A DNA stretch of 64,000 nucleotides from an uncultured Oscillospiraceae bacterium (GCA_910589395.1 CAJUTL010000010.1:19449-83448); one strand, 5' to 3'; positions 43,085-53,245 are shown, numbered from the stretch's first letter. Numbers and translations are program-made. The notes: generated by a model not told the origin, from the letters alone.

Positions 43085-44377
43085 CTATTGCTTTTCCAGC
43101 CTGACCTTGATGGAATTGGCGTGGGCGGTCAACTCCTCTGTTTCCGCCAGCCGGATAATGTGGTCGGCGGCCTTCAGCAGCTCTTCCCTGGGATAGTAGA
43201 TAAAGCTGGATTTCTTGATAAAATCGTCTACGGACAAGGGGGAGAAAAACCGGGCCGTACCCCCTGTAGGCAGCACATGATTGGCCCCGGCAAAATAATC
43301 TCCCAGGGGCTCCGGGGAGTAGTTTCCCAAAAAGACAGAGCCGGCGTTATCCAGCCTTCCGAGATATCCGAAGGGGTTTTCACAGCAGACCTCCAAATGC
43401 TCCGGGGCAAGGTCGTTGGCAAACTGTATCGCCTCCTTCATGGTATCACAGACGATCACCGCGCCGAAGCTGTCTAAAGACTTTTCGATGATCTCCTTCC
43501 GGGAAAGCCCTTCCAGCTGGCGGTACAGGGCGCTTACCGTGCGCTCCGCCAGGGACTGGGAATCGGTAATGAGGATCGCGGAGGCCATGGGATCGTGCTC
43601 CGCCTGGCTCATCAGATCCGCCGCCAGGTACTCCGGGTCGGCGGTATTGTCGGCAAGGATCAGAATTTCACTGGGCCCGGCGATCATATCGATATCCACC
43701 ACGCCGTAAAGCTGCTTTTTGGCCGTGGCTACAAAGATATTGCCCGGGCCTACGATCTTATCCACCCTGGGCACCGTTTCCGTGCCATAGGCCAGCGCCG
43801 CCACAGCCTGAGCGCCTCCCATCAAAAACACCCTGTCCACCCCGGCGATGAGCGCGGCGGCAAGGATATTGGCGTCCGGTCTTCCAGCCCGGCCGGGAGG
43901 CGTGGCCATGACGATCTCCCCCACCTCCGCCACCTTGGCGGGAATCACATTCATCAGCACCGAGGAGGGGTAGCCCGCCGTGCCGCCGGGAACATACACG
44001 CCCACCCGGTGCAGCCCCCGCACCCGCTGGCCGGTGATCACGCCGTTTGCCATGGGATCGATACGGCTCTGCTGCTTCTGGCGCAGATGGAAAGCCCGAA
44101 TATTTTCCGCCGCCAGCTTCAGCGAATCCAAAAAAGCCGGGTCGCACTCCTTGGAGAGCTTCTCCATTTCCGGGCGGGTCAGCTCCAGGGCTTCCGGCGT
44201 CCAGCCATCGAACTTTCTGGAATATTCCTTGACAGCTTCCTCCCCCCGCTGCCGCACCGCTTCCACAATTTCCGCCACAGACTGCTCCACAGCAGGGCTT
44301 GCCTGACCCGCCCGCCGCTTCAGCTCCTCCAAAAAGGCCATGCAGGCTTCCCTGCCGCCTGTTACTGTTTTGATCAT
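43085..44377 (-). CDS. hisD: Histidinol dehydrogenase
   Basis: 430 residues, full length. Landmarks: GVYVPGGTAGYPSSVLMN, DMIAGPSEILILAD, LMSQAEHDPMASAILIT, LAPEHLEV and GANHVLPTGGTARFFSPLSVDDF. Known: zinc- and NAD-dependent oxidation of histidinol to histidine (last two steps). Its ATG overlaps the hisG stop as ATGA. Confidence 0.97.
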   Translation of the reverse strand: MIKTVTGGREACMAFLEELKRRAGQASPAVEQSVAEIVEAVRQRGEEAVKEYSRKFDGWTPEALELTRPEMEKLSKECDPAFLDSLKLAAENIRAFHLRQKQQSRIDPMANGVITGQRVRGLHRVGVYVPGGTAGYPSSVLMNVIPAKVAEVGEIVMATPPGRAGRPDANILAAALIAGVDRVFLMGGAQAVAALAYGTETVPRVDKIVGPGNIFVATAKKQLYGVVDIDMIAGPSEILILADNTADPEYLAADLMSQAEHDPMASAILITDSQSLAERTVSALYRQLEGLSRKEIIEKSLDSFGAVIVCDTMKEAIQFANDLAPEHLEVCCENPFGYLGRLDNAGSVFLGNYSPEPLGDYFAGANHVLPTGGTARFFSPLSVDDFIKKSSFIYYPREELLKAADHIIRLAETEELTAHANSIKVRLEKQ

Positions 44378-45033
44378 CGCTTTGCTTCCTCCCTTGCTTT
44401 TTCCCGTTCCAAACGGGCGGCCAGCTCTTCTATTTCCCCTTTCCGCAGCTTCATGGCGGCGGGGTTGACAATCAGCCGGGCGGAGATCTCCGAAATGCGC
44501 TCCACCACCTCCAGGCCGTTTTCCCGAAGGGTAGCTCCCGTTTCCACAATATCCACGATCCCGTCCGCCAGGCCCAAAAGGGGCGCAAGCTCCACAGAGC
44601 CTTCGATCTTGATGATGCGCACGTCCATGGCCTTGCTTTCAAAAAAGCGCCTTGCCACATTGGGATATTTTGTGGCAACGGTCTTGCTTTGATACCCGTG
44701 AAAAAAGTCCGCCCCCCTGGGGCAGGCCAAGGCAAAGCCGCACCTGCCGAAGCCCAGGTCCAAAATTTCAAAAAAGCGGCCTCCATGCTCCTGGATCACA
44801 TCTTTTCCCACCACGCCCAGCTCGCAGACCCCATGCTCCACATAGGTCAGCACATCGGGAGCCTTGGAGAGGACCACCTCCAGCTCCGGGACGCTTTCCG
44901 GCCCGCCCACCGGCAGGATCAGCCTTCTGCCCTTTTCCCGCAGACTGCCGCAGTTCATGCCGGAGGCTTCCAGCAGCGCTACCGTGGCCTGCTCCAGCCT
45001 GCCCTTTGTCAGGGCCATTCGCAGCGGCTTCAT
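44374..45033 (-). CDS. hisG: ATP phosphoribosyltransferase, short form
   Basis: 219 residues from ATG 45033 (MKPLRMALTKGRLEQ); the longer frame is a shadow in hisZ. It lacks the C-terminal regulatory domain of long HisG. The PRPP loop is IVDIVETGATLRENGLEVVE. Known: first committed step, ATP plus PRPP, feedback-inhibited by histidine; short HisG requires HisZ, which is encoded just upstream with an ATGA overlap. Confidence 0.97.
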   Translation of the reverse strand: MKPLRMALTKGRLEQATVALLEASGMNCGSLREKGRRLILPVGGPESVPELEVVLSKAPDVLTYVEHGVCELGVVGKDVIQEHGGRFFEILDLGFGRCGFALACPRGADFFHGYQSKTVATKYPNVARRFFESKAMDVRIIKIEGSVELAPLLGLADGIVDIVETGATLRENGLEVVERISEISARLIVNPAAMKLRKGEIEELAARLEREKAREEAKR

Positions 45034-46235
45034 GGCTTTCTCCCCTTTCCCACCGGCAGCTCCCGTGTGGTTTCTCCCACACAGAGCACCTTTGCAATGC
45101 CGGTTTTTTCCGCATAGTCCACGGCTTCCTCCAGTGTATCGAACACAGAGCACTCGCAGGGTATGCCCTGGGAAAGGAAGGAATCCGCCAGCTGCAACGC
45201 CGTTATCTCATAGCCTGCTTCCCCGTGAATCAACACTTCGGGCGGCTGAGCTTCCCCCTGAAACTCCGGCAGCAGGGCAGCGGCCGCGTCCAGATCCAGG
45301 GCAAAGCCCACCGCCGGCATGGGCATGCCGAATTTCCCACAGAGCTCATCGTACCGGCCGCCGGAAAGAATGGCGTCCCCATGCTCCTGCACATAGGCGC
45401 TGAACACCGCCCCGGTGTAATAATCCCGGGACTGTACCAGGCCCAGATCCACCATCAGCCTGTCTCCCAGCCCCAGCTCCTTCAGGGAAGCGTACAGGGC
45501 TTTGAGAGAGCTCAGGGTTTCCCGGCTTTCCGCGTCGGTGCACCAGCGCTCCGCCTCCCGCAAAACCTCTTCCCCGCCGAAAAGCCGGGGCAATCGCTTC
45601 ATGCTCTCCACCGCGGGGCTGTCTCCCAGGGGATCCAGCAGGGCGCTGAGCATTCCGTAATTTTTGGACTCGATGGCGTCCCGCAGCTCTTCCCGCTTTT
45701 CCTCCGGCAGGGGCAGCCTGCTTGCCAGGGCCGGAAACAGCCTGGCGTGACCGATCTCCACCCGAAAATCCCTCACGCAGGTGGAAAGGGCCGCCACCGC
45801 CAGGGAAATGGCCTCCAGATCGGCCCGAAGGCCGGAGGCCCCCAGCAGTTCAATGCCCATTTGAGTGCATTCATCGCTGCGCCCGGAAAGATCGGGGCGG
45901 TTGCGGTAGATCCGCTGGCTGTAAAACAGCCGCAGGGGCCTGGGGCTGTTTTGCAGCCGGGAAGCGGCCATTCTGGCAATGGGCAGAGTGGAATCGGGCC
46001 GCACCACCAAAAGCCTGCCGTGATTATCCGTGGTCTTATACATTTCCTGCTGGGACAGCGCCGCCCCGGGCAAGCGAAACACATCGTAATATTCCAGCCC
46101 GGGCGTGAGCACCTCGTGATAGCCCCGCAGCGTAAAAACCCGGGAGACCCGCCTCTGTACCTCCCGCTGAGCCCGGCATTCTCCCAAAAGAATATCCCGG
46201 GTCCCCTCCGGCGTGAGCTTGCTGTAGGTTTTCAT
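45030..46235 (-). CDS. hisZ: ATP phosphoribosyltransferase regulatory subunit
   Basis: 401 residues, paralogue of histidyl-tRNA synthetase without the anticodon-binding domain's usual C-terminus. The start MKTYSKLTPEGTRDILLGE, RPDSTLPIARMAASRL (motif 2 region) and AVGFALDLDA are visible. Known: forms a hetero-octamer with short HisG and senses histidine. First gene of the operon, 30 bases from a strong promoter, so no room for a T-box leader. Confidence 0.94.
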   Translation of the reverse strand: MKTYSKLTPEGTRDILLGECRAQREVQRRVSRVFTLRGYHEVLTPGLEYYDVFRLPGAALSQQEMYKTTDNHGRLLVVRPDSTLPIARMAASRLQNSPRPLRLFYSQRIYRNRPDLSGRSDECTQMGIELLGASGLRADLEAISLAVAALSTCVRDFRVEIGHARLFPALASRLPLPEEKREELRDAIESKNYGMLSALLDPLGDSPAVESMKRLPRLFGGEEVLREAERWCTDAESRETLSSLKALYASLKELGLGDRLMVDLGLVQSRDYYTGAVFSAYVQEHGDAILSGGRYDELCGKFGMPMPAVGFALDLDAAAALLPEFQGEAQPPEVLIHGEAGYEITALQLADSFLSQGIPCECSVFDTLEEAVDYAEKTGIAKVLCVGETTRELPVGKGRKP

Positions 46236-46266
46236 GGGCGCCCTCCTTCTGCTTTAGCATGCTACT

Positions 46267-46295
46267 ATAATAAATCGCCGGAGCCTATTTGTCAA
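46267..46295 (-). promoter_or_regulatory. Promoter of the his operon
   Basis: Perfect TTGACA, 17-base spacer, TATTAT on the minus strand. The leader before hisZ is about 25 bases, so histidine-responsive attenuation by T-box is excluded here. Confidence 0.85.
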
Positions 46296-46318
46296 GCCCC
46301 GGCAAACAAATTGTAGTA

Positions 46319-46681
46319 AGAGCCTATCCTGAAATAAGATGTTCGCAGATTGCGCCGTCAGATTTTCAGCCAGACAAGGCAGTTTTTTGCGGACGGGCTA
46401 TCGCCCGGCTAGGAAAACCAACGATGTATGGTTGAAAATATGCAAGCAAGATGTGCAGCTTCACTTAACAGGGGGAAACACGGTTTTGCGGGAACACCTC
46501 CTGCTCCCGCAAAACTCCTTCGGACCTCAGGGGACCTCAAAGGGTGTGATGGCAAGGCTGCAATCCGCAGGGGGGCTGTCGCCCGGCAAGGACGAAAACG
46601 TGCCAGCGCGCCCTTTGAGGCCCCATGAGGCGTGTTTACCCTTGTCAAGTGAAGCTACCGATTATTTTTGGAAGAGGCTCT
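46319..46681. mobile_element. MITE-like element with nested inverted repeats
   Basis: Terminal inverted repeats AGAGCCTATCCTGAAATAA and (right, reversed) AGAGCCTCTTCCAAAAATAA. Inside are paired arms 46459-46482 with 46631-46654 and 46525-46544 with 46611-46630, and a perfect hairpin 46483-46515 (GTTTTGCGGGA/TCCCGCAAAAC). GGCTATCGCCCGGC is repeated as GGCTGTCGCCCGGC. No gene is credible. Fills the spacer between the his promoter and the LD-carboxypeptidase end. Confidence 0.65.
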
Positions 46682-46688
46682 AAAACTA

Positions 46689-47705
46689 TCAGGCTGTACC
46701 GCTCTCCAATATGGCAAAGGCGGCTTTTTCGCAGTTTATCTCCGCCAGGGCGCCCAAGGGCAGCACCGTCATTGGCGTGCGGTGCCCAAAATCCACATTG
46801 GTCAGCACAGGCAGCTCCTCCCGGTGAACCTCAAATTTCAGCACCTTCAGAAGGATCTCTTTTTCCTCCTCGTTCATGGCCGTGGTGACGATGCCGGCAC
46901 ATTTTTCCAGCGCGCCGCAAGCTGCCAGCGCCCGCCAGCCGTGAAGCCCGGCCAAAGCGCTTCCGTAGGGAGAGCCGTTTTCCAGAAAGAGAATGCAGCC
47001 TTCCCAGTCCTCCGCTTTCGGAAAAACTTTTGTACCCATGATCTGCTGCAAGGGGCCCAAGCAGCCGCCCAGCAGCCTTCCCGTAACGCTTCCCTGTCCC
47101 TGAAGAAGCTGATAGCCGGGATTTTCCTGCCAAACGATCTCTGTTTCCGGTTTATTCCGCCATTCGATCTGTGTATAGCGGGAGCAGGGCTCTACCGGCC
47201 CGATCGGTTCACCGGAAAACAGCGCCTTGCGAATGGCGGCCTCGGTATAGCGATCCAGACTGCCCGGCTGAGCCACAGGCGTGAGCACATTCGGGCCGTA
47301 ATAGCTCATCACACCCGCCTGAGTAAAGCATGCGCAGGTGGTCGTGATATCTGAATAGCCAAGAAATACTTTTGGGTTATCGTGTATTGCCTGAAGGTCG
47401 AGATAGGGCAGCAGCCGGTAAGAATCGTCACCGCCCATATTAGCGATGATCCCTTTTATCCGCGGGTTTTTCAGGGCCCAGAGCAAGTCCTCCGCGCGGG
47501 CTTCGGGGTTTTGGTACAGATAGTCGCTGCCCGCAAGGGCATGAGGGGTTTCCACCACATGCAGGCCAAAGCACTCCTCCAGGCGCTTTTTCCCCAATTC
47601 ATAGCGCCAGCGCATATCCTCGTCTCCGGCGCGACCGCCGGAAACAGAGATAGCCGCTACGGTATCTCCCTGCCGCAGCCTTGCGGGTTTGATCAATTCC
47701 GTCAT
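46689..47705 (-). CDS. S66 family peptidase (LD-carboxypeptidase/MccF-like)
   Basis: 338 residues. The catalytic Ser is in FLGYSDITT (about 117), the nucleophile elbow of S66 enzymes; the Glu and His of the triad fit GRLLGGCLGPL/ENGS and the FGHRTPMTVLPLG motif near the C-terminus. The N-terminal KPARLRQGDTVAAIS is typical. Known: trims the terminal D-Ala of murein tetrapeptides, or cleaves microcin C-like peptides. Follows polC by 31 bases in the same direction. Confidence 0.92.
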   Translation of the reverse strand: MTELIKPARLRQGDTVAAISVSGGRAGDEDMRWRYELGKKRLEECFGLHVVETPHALAGSDYLYQNPEARAEDLLWALKNPRIKGIIANMGGDDSYRLLPYLDLQAIHDNPKVFLGYSDITTTCACFTQAGVMSYYGPNVLTPVAQPGSLDRYTEAAIRKALFSGEPIGPVEPCSRYTQIEWRNKPETEIVWQENPGYQLLQGQGSVTGRLLGGCLGPLQQIMGTKVFPKAEDWEGCILFLENGSPYGSALAGLHGWRALAACGALEKCAGIVTTAMNEEEKEILLKVLKFEVHREELPVLTNVDFGHRTPMTVLPLGALAEINCEKAAFAILESGTA

Positions 47706-47736
47706 GGAAGCACCTCAATTCTTATCAGGATCGCCG

Positions 47737-50700
47737 TTAAAACAGCGTTGTCTGGCTGCTTTCCGGCATGCCGCTCAAAGCCCCTACGCTGCGCAGAGTT
47801 TCAATGACAGCGCTGGACACCTTAGCCCGGGACTGCAGGTCGTCGATGGAAATATACTCTCCCCCGGTTTTTCTCGCTTCCATCAGGCTGATGGCTGCCG
47901 CGCCTCCTACGCCGCCCAGAGAAGAGAAGGGAAGCCGGATCTTTCCGTCCTCCACCAGAAATTTCGTGGCGTCGGACCGATAGAGATCCACAGGAAGCAG
48001 TTCGATCTTTCTGGCCAGCATTTCATTGATGATCTGCAGAGTGCCGAATTCGCCCTCTTCCTTGGCGCTGGCCTCCCGGTTTTTGATCTTTGTATCCAGC
48101 TCCCGCATTTTACGGGAAACGGCGTCCTTGCCCCCGATGGCGGAAACGCCGTCAAAATCATCGCTGCGCACGGTAAAATACGCGGCGTAAAATTCCAGGG
48201 GCCTGTGCACCTTATACCACCCCAGCCGCAAAGCCGCGATCATGTAGGCCGCGGCGTGGGCCTTGGGGAACATGTATTTGATCTTAAAGCAGGAATCGAT
48301 ATACCACTGAGGCACATTGTGCTCCTTCATGGCGGCAATATGCTCTTCTGTCAATAGCTTCGTGGCCTTGCCCTTTCGGACGATCTCCATAATCTTAAAG
48401 GCCATTTTGGGGTCCAGCCCCTTATTGAGCAGATAGACCATGATCTGGTCGCGTGTTCCGATCACCTCGGAAATGGTGCAAGTGCCGTCACGGATCAGCT
48501 CCTGAGCGTTTCCGAGCCACACGTCCGTGCCGTGAGACAAGCCGGAGATCTGCAAAAAGTCGGAGAACCTGGTGGGCTTGCACTCCTCCAGCATGCCGCG
48601 CACAAAGGGAGTTCCCAGCTCCGGCAGGGACAGGGTGCCTGTACGCACGCCGCCCAGGTCCTCTGGGGTAACACCCAGGGCCTTGGGAGACTCGAACAGG
48701 CTCATCACCTCCGGATCGCTCATGGAAACCTTCATGACCGGAATGCCGGTATAATCCTCCAAATAGCGGTAGATGGTAGGCACATCATGGCCCAGCTCGT
48801 CCAGCTTGCACACGTTGTCGTGAATGGAGTGGAAATCGAAGTGGGTGGTGATGTTGTCGGATTTCTGGTCGTTTGCGGGGTGCTGTACCGGGCAGAAATC
48901 GTAAACCTCCATACCCCGGGGAATGACGATCATGCCGCCGGGGTGCTGGCCTGTGGTGCGCTTGATACCCGTACAGCCCAAAGCCAGCCGTTTTTCCTCC
49001 GCCTTGTGGAAGGTCATGTTCCGTTCCTCGGCGTATTTTCGCACATAGCCGATGGCGGTTTTATCCGCCACGGTGGCAATGGTACCGGCTTTGAACACAT
49101 TGTCTCTGCCGAACAGCTCTTCCGTATAGCGGTGGGAATCGCTCTGGTATTCGCCGGAAAAATTCAGGTCGATATCGGGCACCTTGTCCCCATCGAAGCC
49201 CAGGAAGGTTTCAAAAGGAATGGTGTGGCCGTCCCGCTCCATGGCCGTACCGCAGTGGGGACAATCCTTGGGCGGCAGATCGAAGCCGGAATCATAGCTG
49301 CCGTCCGTAATAAACTCGCTGTACTTGCAGCTTGGGCAGACATAGTGGGGCTCCAGGGGATTTACCTCAGAAATACCGGACATGCTGGCTACAAAGGAAG
49401 AGCCCACCGATCCACGGGAGCCAACCAGATAGCCGTGAGCCTCAGAATTCGCCACCAGCTTTTGGGCGGTCATGTAGAGCACGGAGAAACCGTGCTTATT
49501 GATGGAGCCCAGCTCCTTTTCCAGCCGCTTTTCCACGATCTCGGGCAAGGGATCGCCGTATTTCTCCTTGGCCCGCTGCCAGGTGATGGAATTCAGCTGT
49601 TCCTCGGCGCCATCGATAAAGGGCGGGAAATTCCCCATGGGAACCGGGCGGATATAATCGATCATATCCGCGATCTTACTGGGGTTTGTGACCACTACCT
49701 CAAAGGCCTTTTCTTCACCTAAATAGGAAAATTCCTTCAGCATTTCCGCCGTGGTACGCATATACAGCGGGGCCTGATCCTCCGCGTCAGTAAAGCCCCG
49801 GCCCGCCATGAGGATCTTACGGAAATCCGCGTCTCTGGGGTCCTTAAAATGCACATCACAGGTAGCTACCACCGGCTTTTTGAGCTTTTCGCCGAGCTTT
49901 ACCACCATGCGGTTATATTCCTTCAGCCCCTCCAGATCCGTTTTGCCTTCCCGCACCAGAAACATATTGTTGCCGGTTGGCTGGATCTCCAGATAATCGT
50001 AATATTCGGCAATTTTGCAGAGGTTTTCAAAAGGTTCTCCCCGCACGATGGCCCGAAACAGCTCGCCCGCCTCACAGGCGCTGCCGATGATCAGACCCTC
50101 CCGGTACTTGTTCAAAAGGCTTTTGGGCGTGCGCGGATTTCGATAAAAATAGCGCAGGTGTCCTTCTGAAATCAACCGGTACAGGTTTTTCAGGCCCGTG
50201 TGATTTTTGACCAGAATGATCTGATGATAGGCAGGAAGCTTTTTGGGGTCGCTGCCCGCCAGGGCGGTGTTGATATCCGCTACCTTTTCCGCACCGCAGT
50301 CCTCCTTCAGGCGGCTGATGAGGTTCAGGAAGATCTCTCCCAGCACTGCGGCATCGTCGTCCGCCCGGTGGTGCTGGAAGGGCTTGAGCTTCAAATAATC
50401 CGCCACCGTATCCAGCTTGCAATTTTTGATATCCTTCAAAAGAGAACGGCAGATGGGCACGGAATCGATATACGGGTGAGAAAAGGGAATGCCCGTCCGC
50501 TCTCCCGCCGCCCGGAGGAAGGAGGTATCAAAGCCCGCGTTGTGGGCCACCAGCACGATCTCGCTGTCTCCGCAGAACTCGTAAAAGGCCTTTAGGGCCT
50601 CCGCTTCCTTTGGCGCGCCCGCCACCATTTCATCGGTAATACTGGTGAGCTCTGTGATCTTTTGGGGAATGGGCCGCTCCGGGTCTACAAAGGTATCGAA

Positions 50701-52086
50701 GTGATCTGTCACCTCACCGCCCCGAATTCTCACAGCGCCGATCTCCGTAATGCGGTCCTTTGCCGCGGAAAGGCCGGTAGTTTCCAAGTCGAAGCAGATA
50801 AAATCCTCGCTGAGGGAACGGCCGCTTTCCCCTGTTACCGCCGGAACAAGGTCGTTTACAAAATAGGCCTCCATGCCGTAGATCACCTTGAACTCCGGGT
50901 CCTCCTTGCGAATGGATTCCACCGTGTTCATGGCTTCCGGGAAGGCCTGGGCTACGCCGTGGTCGGTAATGGCCACCGCCTTTTGGCCCCATTTGTAGGC
51001 CTGACGGATCAACTGAGCCGGGGGCGTCATGCCGTCCATATCGGACATGCTGGTATGTAAATGCAGCTCCACCCGCTTTTGCGGCGCGTCGTCCACGATC
51101 TCCACCTGATCCACCGTGGCGATGGCCCTGGGGCGCATGACGTTTTCCCTATCGTATTTATCGTATTCCAAAGCGCCGCGCACCAAAAGGGATTGCCCGG
51201 CCTTCAGCTTGTCCAGCTCCTTGCATTCCCCGATGTTTTGCAGCAGCTTTAAGGTGACGGAACCGCTGTAATCGGTGATATCAATGCTGTAAATTTTTCG
51301 GGCCTTGTCCCTGGTCTCCTTGGATTCCACGGAGAAGATCTCGCCCCAGACCACGATATTTCCCAAATCGATGGCAGCCTCCCGCAGGGGGGTAAGCTTT
51401 CCCTTGGGCACCGTGCCCAGCACCGGCCTTGCCGTTTCGGGAATGATGGTGGGCAGAAGGGTTTCTCCTTCCCGAATGCTGAGCTTTCTGCGGCTGGCCC
51501 GCTCCTGCAGGGCTTCCTCATATTCCTCCATTTCCTGAATGGCCGCTTCCCGCCGGCGCTTGGTCTCTTCCGTGCGCACCTGCTCCAGCAGGGAGCCCTC
51601 CCCCTCCTTGACCGCAAGCTTTCCGGTGAATTCCACGGCGCAATCAACGCCGAACCATTCCCGCACCAGCTCCTTGAGCTTCAGGTCGGTATTGTGGGCC
51701 GCCAGCAGATCATAACCACCGTGGGCCAGGCGAATGGAAAGCTTCCCTTCCCGGTATTCCGCCTCCGCCTGCTTGAAGGTGCCGTTCAAGGTGGCGTCCA
51801 GCTCCTTCAGCGCCAGCACCAGAGAGGTGACGCATTTCGCGGAAAAGGCTTCTCCCGGAAACCGGGGCAGAAGCTTTACGGTGCTCAGCCCAAAGGCCGG
51901 GCCCTCCAGCGCCTCGGAAAGACGCAGCAGCTCCGCGTACTCCACAAACTCCGAAAACCGGGCGGATATTTTCACCGCCCGGTCTCCCCGGTTCACAGAG
52001 AAATTTGTGATCTCTCCGTCCAGCAAAACAGTGGGAAAGGTTTTGCCCTCCAGTTCTTTTTGAAAAAATTTCCCCAGCGTGTTCAA
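47737..52086 (-). CDS. polC: DNA polymerase III PolC, Gram-positive type
   Basis: 1449 residues from TTG 52086 with GGGGAAG upstream. Domain order: N-terminal region, OB fold (about 240-330), PHP domain (about 340, LHLHTSMSDMDG) split by a DEDDh proofreading exonuclease (about 430-600, ICFDLETTGLSAAKDRI), a zinc-binding cluster (CPSCKYSEF and CPHCG, about 917-945), and the polymerase palm with DIDLNFSGEYQ (about 973). Known: the leading and lagging strand replicase of low-GC Gram-positives. End of the ispG-polC run; full length. Confidence 0.98.
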   Translation of the reverse strand: MNTLGKFFQKELEGKTFPTVLLDGEITNFSVNRGDRAVKISARFSEFVEYAELLRLSEALEGPAFGLSTVKLLPRFPGEAFSAKCVTSLVLALKELDATLNGTFKQAEAEYREGKLSIRLAHGGYDLLAAHNTDLKLKELVREWFGVDCAVEFTGKLAVKEGEGSLLEQVRTEETKRRREAAIQEMEEYEEALQERASRRKLSIREGETLLPTIIPETARPVLGTVPKGKLTPLREAAIDLGNIVVWGEIFSVESKETRDKARKIYSIDITDYSGSVTLKLLQNIGECKELDKLKAGQSLLVRGALEYDKYDRENVMRPRAIATVDQVEIVDDAPQKRVELHLHTSMSDMDGMTPPAQLIRQAYKWGQKAVAITDHGVAQAFPEAMNTVESIRKEDPEFKVIYGMEAYFVNDLVPAVTGESGRSLSEDFICFDLETTGLSAAKDRITEIGAVRIRGGEVTDHFDTFVDPERPIPQKITELTSITDEMVAGAPKEAEALKAFYEFCGDSEIVLVAHNAGFDTSFLRAAGERTGIPFSHPYIDSVPICRSLLKDIKNCKLDTVADYLKLKPFQHHRADDDAAVLGEIFLNLISRLKEDCGAEKVADINTALAGSDPKKLPAYHQIILVKNHTGLKNLYRLISEGHLRYFYRNPRTPKSLLNKYREGLIIGSACEAGELFRAIVRGEPFENLCKIAEYYDYLEIQPTGNNMFLVREGKTDLEGLKEYNRMVVKLGEKLKKPVVATCDVHFKDPRDADFRKILMAGRGFTDAEDQAPLYMRTTAEMLKEFSYLGEEKAFEVVVTNPSKIADMIDYIRPVPMGNFPPFIDGAEEQLNSITWQRAKEKYGDPLPEIVEKRLEKELGSINKHGFSVLYMTAQKLVANSEAHGYLVGSRGSVGSSFVASMSGISEVNPLEPHYVCPSCKYSEFITDGSYDSGFDLPPKDCPHCGTAMERDGHTIPFETFLGFDGDKVPDIDLNFSGEYQSDSHRYTEELFGRDNVFKAGTIATVADKTAIGYVRKYAEERNMTFHKAEEKRLALGCTGIKRTTGQHPGGMIVIPRGMEVYDFCPVQHPANDQKSDNITTHFDFHSIHDNVCKLDELGHDVPTIYRYLEDYTGIPVMKVSMSDPEVMSLFESPKALGVTPEDLGGVRTGTLSLPELGTPFVRGMLEECKPTRFSDFLQISGLSHGTDVWLGNAQELIRDGTCTISEVIGTRDQIMVYLLNKGLDPKMAFKIMEIVRKGKATKLLTEEHIAAMKEHNVPQWYIDSCFKIKYMFPKAHAAAYMIAALRLGWYKVHRPLEFYAAYFTVRSDDFDGVSAIGGKDAVSRKMRELDTKIKNREASAKEEGEFGTLQIINEMLARKIELLPVDLYRSDATKFLVEDGKIRLPFSSLGGVGGAAAISLMEARKTGGEYISIDDLQSRAKVSSAVIETLRSVGALSGMPESSQTTLF

Positions 52087-52128
52087 GTGACTTCCCCTTT
52101 CCCTTTCCGATATAGAGCAACTGTCCGG

Positions 52129-53181
52129 CTAGTCCAGCTTGTCCACCTCCAGAAGCAACTCTTCCAGCAAGCGGCTTTCCGGAACCTTTCGCAAAATTTT
52201 CCCCTTCTTAAAAAGCAGGCCCTCTCCCTGGCCGCCCGCTATGCCGAGATCCGCCTCCCTGGCTTCTCCCGGCCCGTTGACCGCGCAGCCCATAACGGCC
52301 ACGGTGATATTTTTTTTACAGCCCGCCAAAGCGGCTTCCGCTCGATTGGCCAAAGAGATCAAATCGATGCGGGTGCGCCCGCAGGTAGGGCAGGAAACGA
52401 GCTTCACCCCGCCCCGCATCTCTAAGGCGTGGAGCAGGTCGAGCCCGGCTTTGACCTCCTCCACCGGGTCGGCGGTAAGAGAGACCCGTATCGTATCACC
52501 GATCCCCCTTTGCAAAAGGCTGCCGATGCCGACAGCGGACTTCATCAGCCCCATGCGGAGAGTTCCCGCTTCCGTTACCCCCAAATGCAGCGGGTAGGGG
52601 CACCGCTCCGCCACCAGCTCATAAGCACGGATCATGGTATCCACAGAGGAAGCCTTCAGGGAAATGACAAGATCGGTAAAATCGAATTTTTCCAAAAGCC
52701 CCACATGATACAAAGCGCTTTCGCAGAGAGCCTCCGGCGTGGGGCCGCCGTACTTTGCCAGGATATGCTTTTCCACCGAGCCGGAATTCACCCCCACGCG
52801 AATGGGGATCTTCCGGGCGCGGCAGGCATCCGCCACGGCCTTTACATGGGATTCCTCTCCGATATTTCCGGGATTGATGCGGATCTTGTCGATCCCGGCG
52901 GCCGCCGCCTCCAAGGCCAGTTTATAATCGAAATGGATATCCGCCACCAGCGGGAGCTTTACCTGCTTTTTGATGGCGGGGATCAGCTTTATGGCGGCCA
53001 TATCGGGAATGGCTGCGCGCAGGATCTCACAGCCCGCCTGCTCCAAACGCACCGCCTGCCGCACGCTGCCCTCCACATCGGTAGAGGGCACGCTGAGCAT
53101 AGACTGCACCGTGACCGGCGCGTTTCCGCCTATGGGAACGTTTCCCGCCATAACACGAACCGATTCTCTTCTTTTCTCCAT
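52129..53181 (-). CDS. ispG: 4-hydroxy-3-methylbut-2-enyl diphosphate synthase
   Basis: 350 residues from ATG 53181 (MEKRRESVRVMAG), AAAGGAG upstream; the upstream frame extension is not needed. TIM barrel (NVPIGGNAPVTVQSM, ADIHFDYKLAL) and the C-terminal 4Fe-4S ligands CPTCGRT and GCAVNGPGEA. Known: penultimate step of the MEP isoprenoid route. It is in the classic dxr-rseP-ispG cluster. Confidence 0.97.
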   Translation of the reverse strand: MEKRRESVRVMAGNVPIGGNAPVTVQSMLSVPSTDVEGSVRQAVRLEQAGCEILRAAIPDMAAIKLIPAIKKQVKLPLVADIHFDYKLALEAAAAGIDKIRINPGNIGEESHVKAVADACRARKIPIRVGVNSGSVEKHILAKYGGPTPEALCESALYHVGLLEKFDFTDLVISLKASSVDTMIRAYELVAERCPYPLHLGVTEAGTLRMGLMKSAVGIGSLLQRGIGDTIRVSLTADPVEEVKAGLDLLHALEMRGGVKLVSCPTCGRTRIDLISLANRAEAALAGCKKNITVAVMGCAVNGPGEAREADLGIAGGQGEGLLFKKGKILRKVPESRLLEELLLEVDKLD

Positions 53182-53245
53182 TCCCGCTCTCCTTTTACAC
53201 TTTCCCCGTTTTCCGCTTCGCAACAGGCCCTTTTCAGCCCTGTTT

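Noticed and set aside
46236..46266. T-box leader for the his operon
   Set aside because: Only about 25-30 bases separate the promoter from hisZ, too short for a T-box.
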